Shown here one piece after another: positions 22,751 to 33,879 of a DNA stretch of 64,000 bases; the stretch's first letter is position 1, and every line of letters starts with the position of its first letter. A model generated the notes under the pieces. The model ran no database searches. It had not been told where the DNA came from and saw only the letters and a list, made by a program, of their open reading frames with translations. Source of the stretch: Thermothelomyces thermophilus ATCC 42464. Taxonomy: Eukaryota > Ascomycota > Sordariomycetes > Sordariales > Chaetomiaceae. Location: assembly GCF_000226095.1 (NCBI RefSeq), contig NC_016475.1, forward strand, positions 1,116,001 through 1,180,000, in the 5' to 3' direction. Made by a program: the position numbers and the translations under genes.

Positions 22751-24734
22751 GGGGGGTTGGCGTAGTGGTGGTATGTGGTAGTAAAAGGTTCCCGTTCTCA
22801 AGAAGAAATTGAGATGGTCGAGACGGGGTAGCGAGCCCAAAGCTCTAAACGTGAGGTTTTGGTGCTGAGGTGGGTGGGGTTGGGCGGGTTGTGAACGGGA
22901 AACGGACAGTCGGCGGGTCCTTCTTCTAAGGTTAATTGTGACTGGAGCTTACTAGTAGAAGCAAGTAAACACCAAGGAAGATCGCGGCGGCTTTCTGATG
23001 TTTGCTGGTGCAAAGTGATGAATATGCTGCTGGATGGACCAGTCCAGAAAGCGCAACGCAGCAAATTTATATCAATCGAGTGTCGTACAGATGGAGGCTG
23101 CAGTGCCTTGCAGGTGGGTGCAGGGTGCAGGGGCAGGGGCAGGTGTTTGTGTGCAGGGGAGCGGGAGCGGGAGCCCAAGCCAAAAGTGCATGCAGAACTG
23201 CAGCACCCCGGCTCCCAGAAAACATGGCCCCTGCCCCAGGTCGGATAACTAGCCGCAGCACCAGATGACCTGCAGCTGCGAGAGGGGCGGAGCAGCGAGG
23301 CGTCCACTCAGGCGCCGTCATCCCCCCTTCTCGTGTCACCTAAAGCCACCACAAGATCAAAAAGGAACCGTTCGTAGCCGGGGGAGGGTTCCGCTTTCCA
23401 TACTGTCGGATCCGATTGACGAATGACCTCGCTGATGTCCGGAGGAGCCCGCAGCGGGCAGCAGCAAAAATCGCCATCATTAAGAGACTCCGGGCAGCAC
23501 GAACCGCGCCGGAGCCAGGATGTTCTGCCTCGCCGGATCCTGGAAACACCAGAAACGAGTCAAAAAAGGGCCAACAAGCGGCCGCCGCCGTACGAGATTA
23601 TCGGCGCAGGTGTTTCACAATCGCCTTAATGAGACGAACAAAGGCTTTTTTTTTGCTGTCGGACAGGCCCGGCCAGATGACCAAGGAAACCACCAGGAAC
23701 GCGTCACCAGACAAGGCAGCAACGGGGAGATGGTGTTCCCCGCCATAGCAAACATCGGCGTCATGTCGTCGCAAGCAAACTGCCGGGCACTCACCACACC
23801 GAGCACACCGAACGGTGCTTGCGGAGCTCGAACTTTGGACAGCGGCCGCCGAATATGTCAAGTGGTTTGGTTGCCTCTTCCGGCGAAATGCAGGTTGGCG
23901 GCACAGTGACGACCAAGGCCTCCCAGGTGCCCCACACACACACAGCAGTGGCCCGATGGGGAAACCGCCGCTCGAAGCTTACTACCTCCGGATTGCAAAT
24001 ATGCATCCCCTACACACACACACAAAAACAAATTATTTTGCGCACTGCTGACTAACTCCTGAGCTGCTGTTAATTAAGCTGCAACGGAACTAGCTCGTCA
24101 GCGAGAGGGAGCCTAGTTGCGGGCCCTAAGCTAACCCTTCTCTGTCCACATTGAGCGAAGTTGGAGCATGCATCGCACAGAAATGCTTGTGTATGTAGAA
24201 ATCCTTGAGCGGTGTGCGTGTTTTGGTTACTTCGCTCTCTTGAGCTCGACGCCTGTCTTCCAAAGTTGGCTCTAGACTGCCTGCCTAGGTACAGTATTAC
24301 CTTACTGGGGAGTCAAGGACCGAAACAGCTACTACCATGATGAGTCGCCAAGTTTTTGCCTTCAGTGTCCTGATGCCTTTTTTTCACGGTAGGCGAGTTG
24401 TTCAAAACACGTATAACTCCACTGCGTACAGGTGCGACGCTGTCTTGGTAACAACCGCCACAAGATAAACCGTGTTGTAATTATGTGCGCTCGGTATGTA
24501 TCACTACCGAGAGAACGGATGCGGGGGGTTGATGGACGTGTCGCATCGGTGCAGGGTGCTGGGGTAGCACTGCATTCTGGTAAGGTGCTCACTCTTCTGG
24601 GCCGCGAAGAAGGGTCGCACAAGACTTCCAGACCGAAACGACTTAGCATCACATCATATTACGTGGCTCACATAATATATGCTAATACATTAGACAAACT
24701 GGTGTGGTTGTTCCTCAGACCAGCCAACCACTCG
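22751..24734. other. Intergenic, 2 kb
   Basis: No gene recognised. There are small (CA)n runs at about 23932-23946 and 24011-24024. A G-rich stretch lies at about 23114-23180. Confidence 0.5.
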
Positions 24735-25580
24735 TTACAAATGATACCTGAATGGCTTGTTCTCCTTGTCGGTGAGATCCTCCAGGCTGTGAACATCGTT
24801 GGGCGGACCATACCGCGCCTCTCGGTTCTTATTCTCCCTGGCCAAGAAGAATCGGAGGATCTCGGCACATAAGAAGCATATGACGAAGCAGATCATGACG
24901 CCAGTGAAGCTCTTGTCGTATCGGGGAGCATACGATCTGATAATCATTCAGCATTGTTAATTAGATGATCTGTTCTCTCGTTCCCATAACTTGGAGGGCT
25001 TTGTCCATCACTTACGCGTCAAAGATGAGCGGCCCGATGATGTTGCCGACGGAGTACGCAATGAAGGTGGCTGCCGCATAGACAGCCTTCTTGGTATGTC
25101 CGGCCACATTCGAGGTGCCCAGGCCGATGCATTGCATCCAGGCCGATGAGAAGAAATTGATAAGGTAGTACTGCCACGGCTGCATGGAGCCGCCCCGGAT
25201 GTGGCCCATTCCGTAGTTGATGAGCGGGGAGACTGGTAAGGAGCCGCCCGAGAAGGAGTACCACCAGCTGGAGCGCGAGATCTGCTCCTCGTGGGTGTAC
25301 CAGAGGCCGACGACCAGCATGATGATGGGCGAGACTCCGGCCTCGACGAGGCCGAGGAGAAGCGGTTGATGAGGAAGTTTCTTCGTGGGCTCCGTTTGCG
25401 CTAATATATGTCATGGACGTTAGACTCACCACTGGCATCACACGCCAATGAATCCTCCTCAGTAGCTTGTTGTTGGTCTCCGGATCAAGCACAATGCGAG
25501 CGACGCCATTCTCCAGCTCGGGCTGTGCTGACCTTCTCGGAGATGAAAGCCTCACTGGGCTTCTCAGAGTCTGCCGTCAT
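24735..25580 (-). pseudogene. MFS permease pseudogene (anion:cation symporter, Dal5-like)
   Basis: Read from 25580 downwards. A start with an acidic leader (MTADSEKPSEAFISEK) is followed by a frame change and then NNKLLRRIHWRVMPV, the usual pre-helix-1 motif of allantoate-permease-like transporters. A donor-like GTGAGT follows, and most of the first helices are missing. The frame then resumes at LVEAGVSPIIMLVVGLWYT and runs to MQPWQYYLI. It jumps to NVAGHTKKAVYAAATF, which in the family lies much further on, so a second internal segment is lost. The last part is joined by a normal intron (donor at ~25016, acceptor ATTATCAG) to SYAPRYDKSFTGVMICF and a stop at 24735. Two large deletions plus a frameshift make a functional protein impossible. 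Confidence 0.82.
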
Positions 25581-25598
25581 TGTCTTCTTGAGCACTCA

Positions 25599-26021
25599 AT
25601 GGCCAATCTTGCTGCAGCACTTTTTGAGGCAGAACAATTTGATGAAGCAGAGGAGCTGGGAAAGCGAATGTTAGACGAGAGGGTAGAGGTCTTGGGAGAC
25701 AATCACCCTGACACGCTCGTGTCTATGTCCAACCTTGCTACGGTATATAAGAGCCGGGGCAGAAGGGAAGAGGCAGGAGATCTGATGGTCGAAACAATCC
25801 AAAGACAGAGCAGTCAACTTGGAGAGGAGCACCCCTCTACACTCATTAGCAAGTTCAACCTGGCCTTGATACGCCTGGAACAAGGGCAATGGGAATTAGC
25901 AGAAGATGCATTGGTCAGAATTCTGGGAAAGATGGAGACCGTGTTGGGGAGGGAGCATGAATGTACAGTCCGCTGCAGGAAGTATCTGGCCATGATGGCA
26001 GCCAGGAATCAGCATAACTAG
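25599..26021 (+). pseudogene. TPR (kinesin-light-chain-type) tail of an NLR-like protein, fragment
   Basis: The frame encodes about three and a half 42-residue TPR units: SMANLAAALFEAEQFDEAEE, LGDNHPDTLVSMSNLATVYK and LGEEHPSTLISKFNLALIR, then LGREHECTVRCRKYL and a stop. This is the C-terminal repeat domain found after NB-ARC or NACHT domains in fungal NLR-like proteins. No nucleotide-binding or effector domain lies upstream; instead the MFS pseudogene begins on the other strand within about 20 bp. It is best read as a broken gene tail. Translation from 25599 would give a 140-residue TPR-only protein, which cannot be excluded. Confidence 0.7.
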
Positions 26022-27097
26022 GAAAGTATAAATAATAGGAGGAGACATCAATTTCTGGCTTCCTTTATGTTGGCAGTTTTTTAACCTCTAAAACCCGCTT
26101 TTGGCTTCTTGAGCGGCTCCTTCTCAGGGGTCACACTCCAAACATTTTCTTATCACGGGCAAAGCAGGCAAAGGGCGATTCTAGCAAGTATATCAATAGT
26201 GGCAGGTGGAGTGGAAGCTGAGAGAGCGAGCTCCACCTACGCGAGTCACAATGGATCATTGGGGGTCTGACACTGGTATGGTCATCCTAAACGGCTGGCA
26301 ACTGCCGTTAAAGGAACTCAAGCGCTCCCTCCTAGAGGGGAGATGCATTGCCACAGACAAGTCAACCTTTTGGTCGTTGGCTCATATGGTTACTGAGCAC
26401 GCCTGTAATACCCATCTAGAAGTTGGAAGTCTGACAAGCTACGTTGCAAGAGCACCAGCCAAGGGCTGCGCTGCCGTGACGAAGACGTCCAAGGGAAGAG
26501 GCACAAGAGGCAGCAATTGGCCGGGGCTCGTTCGCCGTATTCCGCCGGGGACTCAATCCTAGTAGCGACCCGCAGCTACGTCAACTCCTCTCCTTCCTCC
26601 GCCTTGCCTTTGATGTGGATTGCGCCTTACGGTAATACGGCCATTCTACGCTGCCTTCCCCATGGCTGCGTCCCCTGAAAGTTATCGATGTGGGTTCCAA
26701 GAACAAGCCCCTCGCAAGCGCATGATCCGAGAGGCTGACTTGCTGAAAGGCGAGCGCCCCTGCTAGCCGGCCTGAGATTCGTAGTATGGATGCGTTCGGT
26801 AAAGGCGGCACTCATGATTCGCTTCAGGAGACTACGACTGGTGGAGCAATTTCAGGCCAAGTCAGACCTGATGCCATTCCAATATACAGCAAACTGTCAC
26901 GTAATATATTTGCCGGCTTCGTAGGGAGGGAGGAGGTAACGGCTCCCAAGGGCTGGCTCGCAGCTAGCGAGACCCAAGGTTTGGATGCCTAGGACTCTAG
27001 GTACATGATCCCCTCTTCGCCCCGTCCTCCCTTTTTATTCTTTTTCCTCTCGTTCTTCTCCCCTCGTCCGTCATTCTTCACCTTCCCCAGCTAGCGA
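26022..27097. other. Intergenic, unrecognised short frames
   Basis: A 118-codon frame at 26206-26562 and smaller ones show no known domain. Given the broken genes on both sides, this is probably decayed sequence. Confidence 0.4.
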
Positions 27098-27230
27098 CCC
27101 CTCTCCCTCCCTCTCCCTCTGTCTCCCTCCCTCTTCCTCCCTCTCCCTCCCTCTCCCTCTCTGTCCCTCTCCATCTCTCTCCCTCCCTCTCCCTCTCTCC
27201 CCCTCTCCATCTCTCTCCCTCCCTCTCCCT
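27098..27230 (+). repeat. Polypyrimidine (CCCTCT)n tract
   Basis: About 130 bases of nearly pure C/T in CCCTCTCCCTCT-like units. It lies just after the stop of the FunK1 gene on the other strand, so it would be purine-rich in that transcript's 3' end. Confidence 0.9.
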
Positions 27231-27303
27231 ACCACATGTCGTCATTAGACAAGGGCAGTCCCGAGGTTAGACAAGAGCGTGCTGTTGCCGCTACAAACGG
27301 CCG

Positions 27304-29701
27304 TCATTTCAAGTCTTTCCCCTCTTGTCGGAGAATGTCTCTCATTTGGGCATAAAGCTTTTCGTCTTCCCGTTCCCACGGTTTATCCTTGGGAAAAACA
27401 GCTTTTCGTAGCCTGTTTAATAGTGGGATGAGTGAAGCGTAGTATGGCGTGAAGTTATCGGTAATTGTCTTCATGAAGATGGCCTCTTCCACCACAGTTC
27501 CCAGTTTCAGTTTTGCCAACTCATCAGTATCCATGTAATTCCACCTGTCAAACTGGGTAACAACCTCGCCCTTGCCAGGGCCATTATAGTGGATACATAT
27601 CCAGAACAAGACCCAGAAGAATGACTCGAGATCGTGCATGAACGAGTGCTGCTCGCCGAGAAGGGCCCCAATGGCCATGAAAGCTCTCGTTCCGGTCTTT
27701 GCCTCTGAGGTGCCGTCTCGTTTCTCTCTGATAGCGAGATCAAGATCAATCAAGAACGAATGCCAAGAGGGGTTGTCGTTATCTTCATTGATCATAAGAT
27801 TGTTGATCGAGATATCTCTGTGGAGGATACCCGCCCGGTGCAAGGATTCGTGCCCATTAATACAGCCTTCCAGCGCAGCAAGCAGCGCCGATAGAGAGCT
27901 CGCCTTGTAAATAGGTTTTCCATAGTCGCGGAGGATAACACGTCTATGTACCCGATTTGGCAGCGCGCTGCTATCAGCTTTCGTAGGAGACGCTAAACAA
28001 GATCTCTTTCTGGGCGGCAGAGCGGCGCCAGTCTGGCTAGATGACCGCTTGAGGCTAGCGGTACTACTACGGCCTTTCCGTGGAGCACCTACTACACTCA
28101 TCCCTGGTGAAACTTCCGATCGCCCCGGCCGATAATTTGTTGCCTCCATAATGTTAAGGCCATATCGAACATTGCTTCGGATCTCGTCGATTTCGCCACG
28201 GACAAACACGGTCTCGTGGTGGTAGTACCGGGCGACGTTGACCACACCCTTGTCAGTCGCCTCCTTCAGTAGATCGCCCTCTTCCTCACGCTCTGTGTAC
28301 TGCCAGGAATCCTTGATCACAAACTTGATCCCTGGTTCTCCTTCGCGATGCGCTACCCAGCAAGTCGTTGCCCGGCCGGCGATGCAAGGTGCCCGTCTCA
28401 CCAATTTATCAATGACGAGCCGCTCTGTCTGACCGTTCCGCTTGATCGTAGCAAGTCGTCGGCCGTCCTGCGTAGTGATCGTTGGGTCGAAACCAAGCTG
28501 TTCCTCGTTCATCCAAAGAAACCCAAGGACCGTAGAGACAAATTGTAACCCGTCTTTGTTAATGTCAAATCTCTCGGATGCGATCCCCCCTAGGCGGTCA
28601 AACTCCCATATCCTCATCAGAGACCCGCAGATTGTAAAGCCCAAGACGAACCGACGGACGTCTTGAGCAGCGAGCACTTCCCTGGCATACCTCCCGAGAT
28701 CGAGCCACGCCTTCGAGGCTGTATCGGCGGACGGGTTGCTCTTCAGCTCTCCAGGTATAAGAATCTGTGACCAGTGGCATCGAGAGTCCTTTCCTGCCTC
28801 GGGGTCATCCACGAATCCAACGTCTAGTTTCCGTTCCGCTGTAGAACCCTGGATCGGCTTGTTAGGCTGGGCCAACGGCCGTCGCCTACGTGTCGGAGTC
28901 AACTTGTAGCCTTCTGCCAATACTGCCAGCTTCTCGCTCATGTCTGCAAGCCAGCTGAACACATCGTCCTGATTCGCATCACTCGGCCACCCGCTCCACC
29001 CCACCCTTCACTGAAAAGGGGATTACTGCCTTCCGTACACTTGTGGAAAACTGCCTTAGATGCTGCTTCAAGCCCTGCCACGCCTCCAAAGTATCTTTCG
29101 CGAAAATGAGGAATCCCGACATAAATGGGACCAAGCTCCGCCTTAAGGACCTTATCCACATATTGGCGGTATTCGGAGGAATTCGCAAAGCTGCTCGTCT
29201 TATGGAGCCATGGGGTCTGTTGGAGGGAAGAGGCTATCGGTCGTGGAGGCGGGGTGGATTCGGTGACGGCATCGTAGACTCGGCTCCAGACGAGCTCATC
29301 GTCTAGATTGTCGGCAAGGGCGGCTTTTAGGAGAGGTCTGATACGGTCGAGGTCGCAGTCGTCGGAGTAGACGGCGGAGGTAAGCCGTAACAGGTCGCCA
29401 AAAAGATTCTTCCCGCTGCCACCAGAGCGGAGAGAACGCGGGGCTCGAAGGGTCAGCAGTGCCGAGAGAAGACTAACAGCGAGAATCTGGACATCTGAAT
29501 GTCGGTTAGAGGAGCAAGCGGCATAGAGGCTATACTGATCCTACCTTTGTGGTCGAGTTGATCGAGTGTATCTGGCGCGTATGGGATGCTCTTGTTATCG
29601 CAGGCCGATCTGTATAAAGTTCGAAAGCTCTTAAGCCCGTTCCCGATTGGATTTTGCTTAATGATCTCCGATCGCGATAGGTTTGCCATTGCGCTTAGCA
29701 T
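27304..29701 (-). pseudogene. FunK1-type protein kinase, interrupted by a 5-bp duplication
   Basis: Minus-strand exon 1 is 29701-29545, joined by a 50-nt intron (GTAGGA..TTCAG) to exon 2 (29494-27304). The N-terminal FunK1 region reads clearly (ELVWSRVYDAVTES; AELGPIYVGIPHFRERYFGG) up to NPLFSEG. There a tandem repeat of CCACC at 28996-29005 shifts the frame by 5 bp, and the rest then reads GWPSDANQDDVFSWLADMSE in the new frame. The kinase core has ILHRDISINNLM (HRD), FLIDLDLAI (DFG position) and HDLESFFWVLFWI. Counting only one CCACC gives 781 codons, the normal size for this expanded fungal kinase family. Either a recent pseudogene or a sequence error. Exon 1 could start slightly upstream. 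Confidence 0.85.
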
Positions 29702-30291
29702 ATGCTTCTCAATTGGAAGTGTAAGTGCGAAAGTGCCCAACCGTGAGTTTGCCGTTGCGATCACTAGTCAGCAATTGGTCGGCCAAGGCACATGAAAATG
29801 TCGTGTGGCCTGGCGGACCCACGAGACATGCTGTGGGGCAGCCACTCACATGTTCCTGCAGCCCGACTGCTCGTCTTCCTCAAGGCACAAGCATCGACGG
29901 TCATTCATTGAGTTCCGCGGTTCTCGATTGTTCCCCACAGAAAACCACGTTCAAGGTGATCGCCGAGGCACAACCCGTGCACGAACGACGAGCGAACCTC
30001 TCGATCTACCTGGGAGGGAAAGCGCCAGACCCAAAGGAGTGGTCACCAGACGTGAAGGCAGTCCGGGCAACGATCAAATCCAAAAACTCTCCATCTTGCT
30101 CTGGGCGACGCGCAGCGGGGTTTGCTTGCGTAGTAGGCAAAGACCGCAAACAAGCGAGAAATTTCGGACGAAGATAAACCAAAAAAACACCTCTCACGAT
30201 GACTCTGGCGAGAAAATGGCAAGGATTGGCGTGAGCATGACTGAGATCTCATCGCATTAATATTACTTCACATGGCATACTGCTCCTCTAA
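29702..30291. other. Intergenic
   Basis: Two overlapping plus-strand frames of about 150 codons (29725-30260) show no domain and overlap the kinase's upstream region. No gene called. Confidence 0.4.
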
Positions 30292-31185
30292 TTAGGGCGC
30301 CGGGCTATATAACTGCTCGCCGTTCTTCTTGAAGCCCTTGATAACGTCCTGGCCGGCCGGGCTGACGAGCCAGTCCGCAAAGCTCTGGGCGGTCTCGGCG
30401 TTGGCCGCCTTGGCGCCGATCAGCAGGTGCGCTGGGTTCAGCAGCGGGTCGTCGGCCTCGTCGGTCGAGGCCTTGTACACGGTCGTCTTGCTCATCAGGT
30501 TGGTGGGCAGAGAGAGGAGGGTGCCCCTGTCGGTGAGCGTGTACTCGTCGAGCAGGATGGCCGCCGTCAGGGCCTGGATGGGAAACGTGATGTATTGGTG
30601 GTACCAGGTCGAGTAGGCCGTTGCCCATGGTACCTGTGCGGCCAATTTTATTTTCATTAATAAAAAGCTTCTCGTCCGAATGTCCGCCAACAAATGGGGA
30701 TGGGATGCAAAAGGGACGTGGCAAGAATCCGTCGACTGCATACCTGTCCAATGCTGGCCCACAGGACCGACTCCTTGATGTTGGTCGCTGACTTGTCGTA
30801 GCGGCTCAAGAACCTCACCGGCGGAGTCGAGTTTGCCGCCTCGGCAGCCTGGTGCAGGTCGGAGAAGATGGTATAGACGTCAGACTCGGATGAGATGTTG
30901 GCCGGGTTGGATGGGGGGCCGACAATGAGAAAGTGGTCCCGGAAGGCGTAGTAGCTGGGTTCGAGCGCGATTCCCTGGTCGATGGCGATCTTTTCAGCCG
31001 CCGGACTATACGTGATGGCCACGTCGATGAGTCCGTCCTCCAGGTTTTTGATGCTGTACGTGGTGTCGCTTTGGTACCACGCCACTCGGAACGGCTCGGA
31101 TCCATTGGAGACGCTATCTTCGATGAAGGCGTTGGCGAGGGCTGGAGCAGGGTAAGCGATTGGACCAAACTACTCCCTCAGTCTC

Positions 31186-31235
<50 letters not shown>

Positions 31236-31467
31236 TCATCTCTCTCTCCTCTCTCATTCTCACAAAACACAATGTCTCTCTCACAATAGAGTGCACTAAG
31301 TGGCTTTGATTACCTTCGATCAGGCCGCTCTGGCCGGCGCCTCCGTTGCCGATGCCGAGGTGGATGGGCCAGGAGGTGCCATAGCCAGCATCGTAGACAG
31401 CCGCAGGAGTGAGGGCGGCACCGATACACGGCAGTGCTACAGTTGCGAGAAATCGAAGTGACACCAT
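30292..31467 (-). CDS. Secreted bacterial-type solute-binding protein (tungstate/anion PBP-like)
   Basis: Minus-strand exons are 31467-31314, 31141-30744 and 30633-30292; introns are 172 and 107 nt. The product is 297 residues with an N-terminal signal peptide (LRFLATVALPCIGAALT). The body is a periplasmic-binding-protein-like fold: GNGGAGQSGLIEALANAFI, then GLIDVAITYSPAAEKIAIDQ, YAFRDHFLIVGPPSNPANI, a central RFLSRYDKSATNIKE, and ATAYSTWYHQYITFPIQALT near the hinge. This matches the bacterial ABC tungstate/molybdate-binding family, where the RxDxSxT segment contacts the oxyanion. Fungi lack the matching ABC importer, so the role may be capture or sensing outside the cell. Intron 1 contains a long (TC)n repeat. 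It is intact, unlike its neighbours. Confidence 0.85.
31182..31258 (+). repeat. (TC)n microsatellite inside an intron
   Basis: About 77 bases of CT dinucleotides with a few CAT interruptions. It lies in the first intron of the solute-binding protein gene, so it is GA-rich in the transcript. Confidence 0.95.
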
Positions 31468-32383
31468 GACTATGACGCTCCCAGTGGGCTGGGCCAATGC
31501 GGGTTTTGGGAACGATGTTAAAGGGCGAGCGCTGGTGCCTAGACCAATCTCCTGGCATCCGAGCGGGTCAATACCTTACTTATAGACCGTACAGAGTATT
31601 TCACTAATTACCCACAACAGAGATCTGCGATGACGACAGACACCCATCACCGTCGCCAAGCAAGAGCGGTTGCTTTTCTATGCTTCCCGTGTGCTGCTAC
31701 GCCCGTGATGTGGCACCATCCTTGCCTTTTTAGTTCACTCGGAGACACAGAGCGGCTCAGGATGGCCAAACCCCGGGAAACTCCGCTCTCGCGTACCCGT
31801 ACCCGACGAAAACGGGGGACCTTCGCGTACTTGTAGTACTCACAGCTGACCAAGGTAAGATATGATCTGCTGAAGTCGGACGAAGTCGTGATAACTAGTG
31901 AGATCGATCGGCAGTGGCGGTGAGACATGCTGCTACACTACAGCTCGGTGGCTGCAAATCACTACAGCTCAGAAGGCTGCAACAATACGACACCACAGCG
32001 GTATTTGCGCCGTATGCGGCACTCCTGGACCAACTGGTATAGGTCTGCAGAAGTGGTGATAGAATGCGTTGATTGTTCTAAGTGCCTCCGGCACTTAGAG
32101 ATGCTGTCTGAATACATGTCAACCCTGGCTTGCCATCCCTGTTGGGGTGTCAGCCAGATCTGACCCACTGGCAGCCAAATCCTGTAACACATGCCCGTGA
32201 TTAGGCCAAAATGCCTCAGGAAGACATGCCTGGGATATTAATACATAGAATGTGACCTGTGCTATGCATGACTACTAGGTATATGTACTGTACCGTAATT
32301 ATGCAACACCACGATTGACTAGGTAGTGAGCAACTTTGTTCGGAACTCAGAATTGTATTATAATTAAAAGAAACCGAACACCG
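31468..32383. other. Intergenic with a short hairpin
   Basis: No gene recognised. A perfect 10-bp inverted repeat with a 3-nt loop (TCTAAGTGCC / GGCACTTAGA) lies at 32077-32099. Confidence 0.5.
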
Positions 32384-32877
32384 CTACCCAAGCAACGCCT
32401 GCCAGTGCTCTGTACAGAGCGAGAGCATCATGAGGCCCAAGACTACCAGGAGACTGCCGGTGCAGAGCAGGGAGCGGAGGTAGCCCCTGTCGTAAAGGGG
32501 CCCGACGATGATGCCGGTCAGCTGGAGCAGGAAGGACTGGATGGAGCCAATCCAGGAAATGTTGGACGAAGAAGTCTCGAACAATTCGCCGGTCTCAACG
32601 TAGGTTTGGAATACGGGGAATGTAGATAGCAAGCCCAACGTGTTGAGAGAATTAGATCACGAAGCCCGCGACGACCTGGAGCCATGCGACAAAGCCGCCA
32701 TTAATTAGGAGGAGGATTTTGTGACGCTCCGACCTCGTGGCCGGGAGAAGGCCCTGCCACCTCTGCCAGCTTTCTTGAATCATTGTCGGAATGCTTTGTG
32801 CCGCCGTCGCTGTCATTGTGTGGCGATGCGGTCTCGCCTCGGAACGGGGCGTTGTCTTGAGTGACTCGAGAAGCCAT
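32384..32877 (-). pseudogene. Monocarboxylate-type MFS transporter pseudogene, 5' part only
   Basis: From 32877 the minus strand reads a hydrophilic leader (MASRVTQDNAPFRGETASPH) ending in the NPPPN that precedes helix 1 in this family. A frame change near 32700 then gives GGFVAWLQVVAGFV. A stop plus another shift near 32650 gives GLLSTFPVFQTYVETG, SSNISWIGSIQSFLLQLTG and IVGPLYDRGYLR, then VVLGLMMLSLCTEHWQ. The family normally continues through about 12 helices; here homology ends near 32390 after roughly four. With two frame breaks and loss of the last two-thirds, it cannot make a transporter. Confidence 0.8.
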
Positions 32878-33149
32878 CTTGGTCGTGCGATCCGGGCGAA
32901 GGTAAGATGCAAGCCGGGGTCAATTTGCCATCATTTTCTCGACTCTTCCCCAGCAGCGGCCGAGGAAATCAGGCATCGCGCTTATTACAAGCCCTTATTG
33001 CCGGGAAGCGCTCTAGAGGTATTAAGTCAACCAACAATCTAACACCTCAAATCCATCTTTTCTTCTTTTAACATACCTCTAGAGCTCAGGATTGGACAGC
33101 CCAATCACGAGAGAACATGTAGACGGTTTTCCACAAGAACTGTCGGACG

Positions 33150-33443
33150 ATGTCGGACGAGGTCGAAAGAGACAGGACCCTCCGTCACCTCTTTGCAGCC
33201 CTGCCGAATCGTGAAGATTTGGAAATTCTACTTAGAGAGAGTGGCAAGCCTGCCCGCTACACTCTCTCGGCCAACATTCAGCCGACCAGCAGAATGACAC
33301 TTGACGCGCTTGCGGCACCGTATCCCTTGGCTGAGCTTCCTCAATCCGGCCTACATCCCGTCGTCTTGGCCCGGCTGATGCTCATTTTTGCCATCACGCT
33401 GCAGGGTCCATCCGGTAAGGCCGGAACGGTAATCAGAAGTTGA
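33150..33443 (+). pseudogene. Middle fragment of a fungal transcription factor (Zn2Cys6 type)
   Basis: The segment reads LRHLFAALPNREDLEILLRE and later LHPVVLARLMLIFAITLQ. These match, from memory, the start of the regulatory domain in fungal Zn2Cys6 factors. A good donor (G|GTAAGG) follows GGTCCATCC at about 33414, as if a real exon ended there. No Cys6 DNA-binding domain is seen upstream and no continuation downstream, so this looks like a stranded gene piece next to the truncated transporter. The family call is moderate. Confidence 0.5.
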
Positions 33444-33879
33444 AACGCCGTGTAGGTAATACAGGAGCAACCTCGACTCGCCCTCTTCGATTCTTCTTAC
33501 AACGCCAAACAATCGATATCGTTAATAACGGCTATAATGACCGTACGAATTTATAGATCTGCACTTCGCCTCGCATCTCACAGTGGTTGTGAGTGAAGAT
33601 GGTCCGGGTCGAGCTAAGCATCGTTTGGAGTAAGAAGAAGGCTGACGGCGAAGCATGCGACGAAGGAGTGGCCTATGAAGAAAGGAAGGGAGGCGACAGG
33701 CACCTACCTTGTGTATGTACATACATACATACCCCTCAGACGCAGGGCCACCAATTCGGCCTGTGATTAAACAGCAACCCTGTTTCTTCACCCCCACCAT
33801 TTTTGCTCGCAGCCTTCGCGACCCTGTGCTACCTTCAAACCCAACCGACCCTCGGATTCTGGCACCTGGACCTCGAAAA
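33444..33879. other. Intergenic
   Basis: No gene recognised. A short (ATAC)n run lies at about 33716-33733. It should hold the promoter of the next gene. Confidence 0.5.

Noticed and set aside
26206-26562. 118-codon plus-strand frame
   Set aside because: Possible decayed gene, but no domain or splice support.
29725-30260. Two overlapping 150-codon plus-strand frames
   Set aside because: No recognisable product; they overlap the kinase promoter and each other in different frames.
24735-33443. A new defence or conflict system formed by the TPR and kinase genes
   Set aside because: Attractive, because both families are linked to fungal self/non-self recognition, but both are broken and there is no intact partner in the window.
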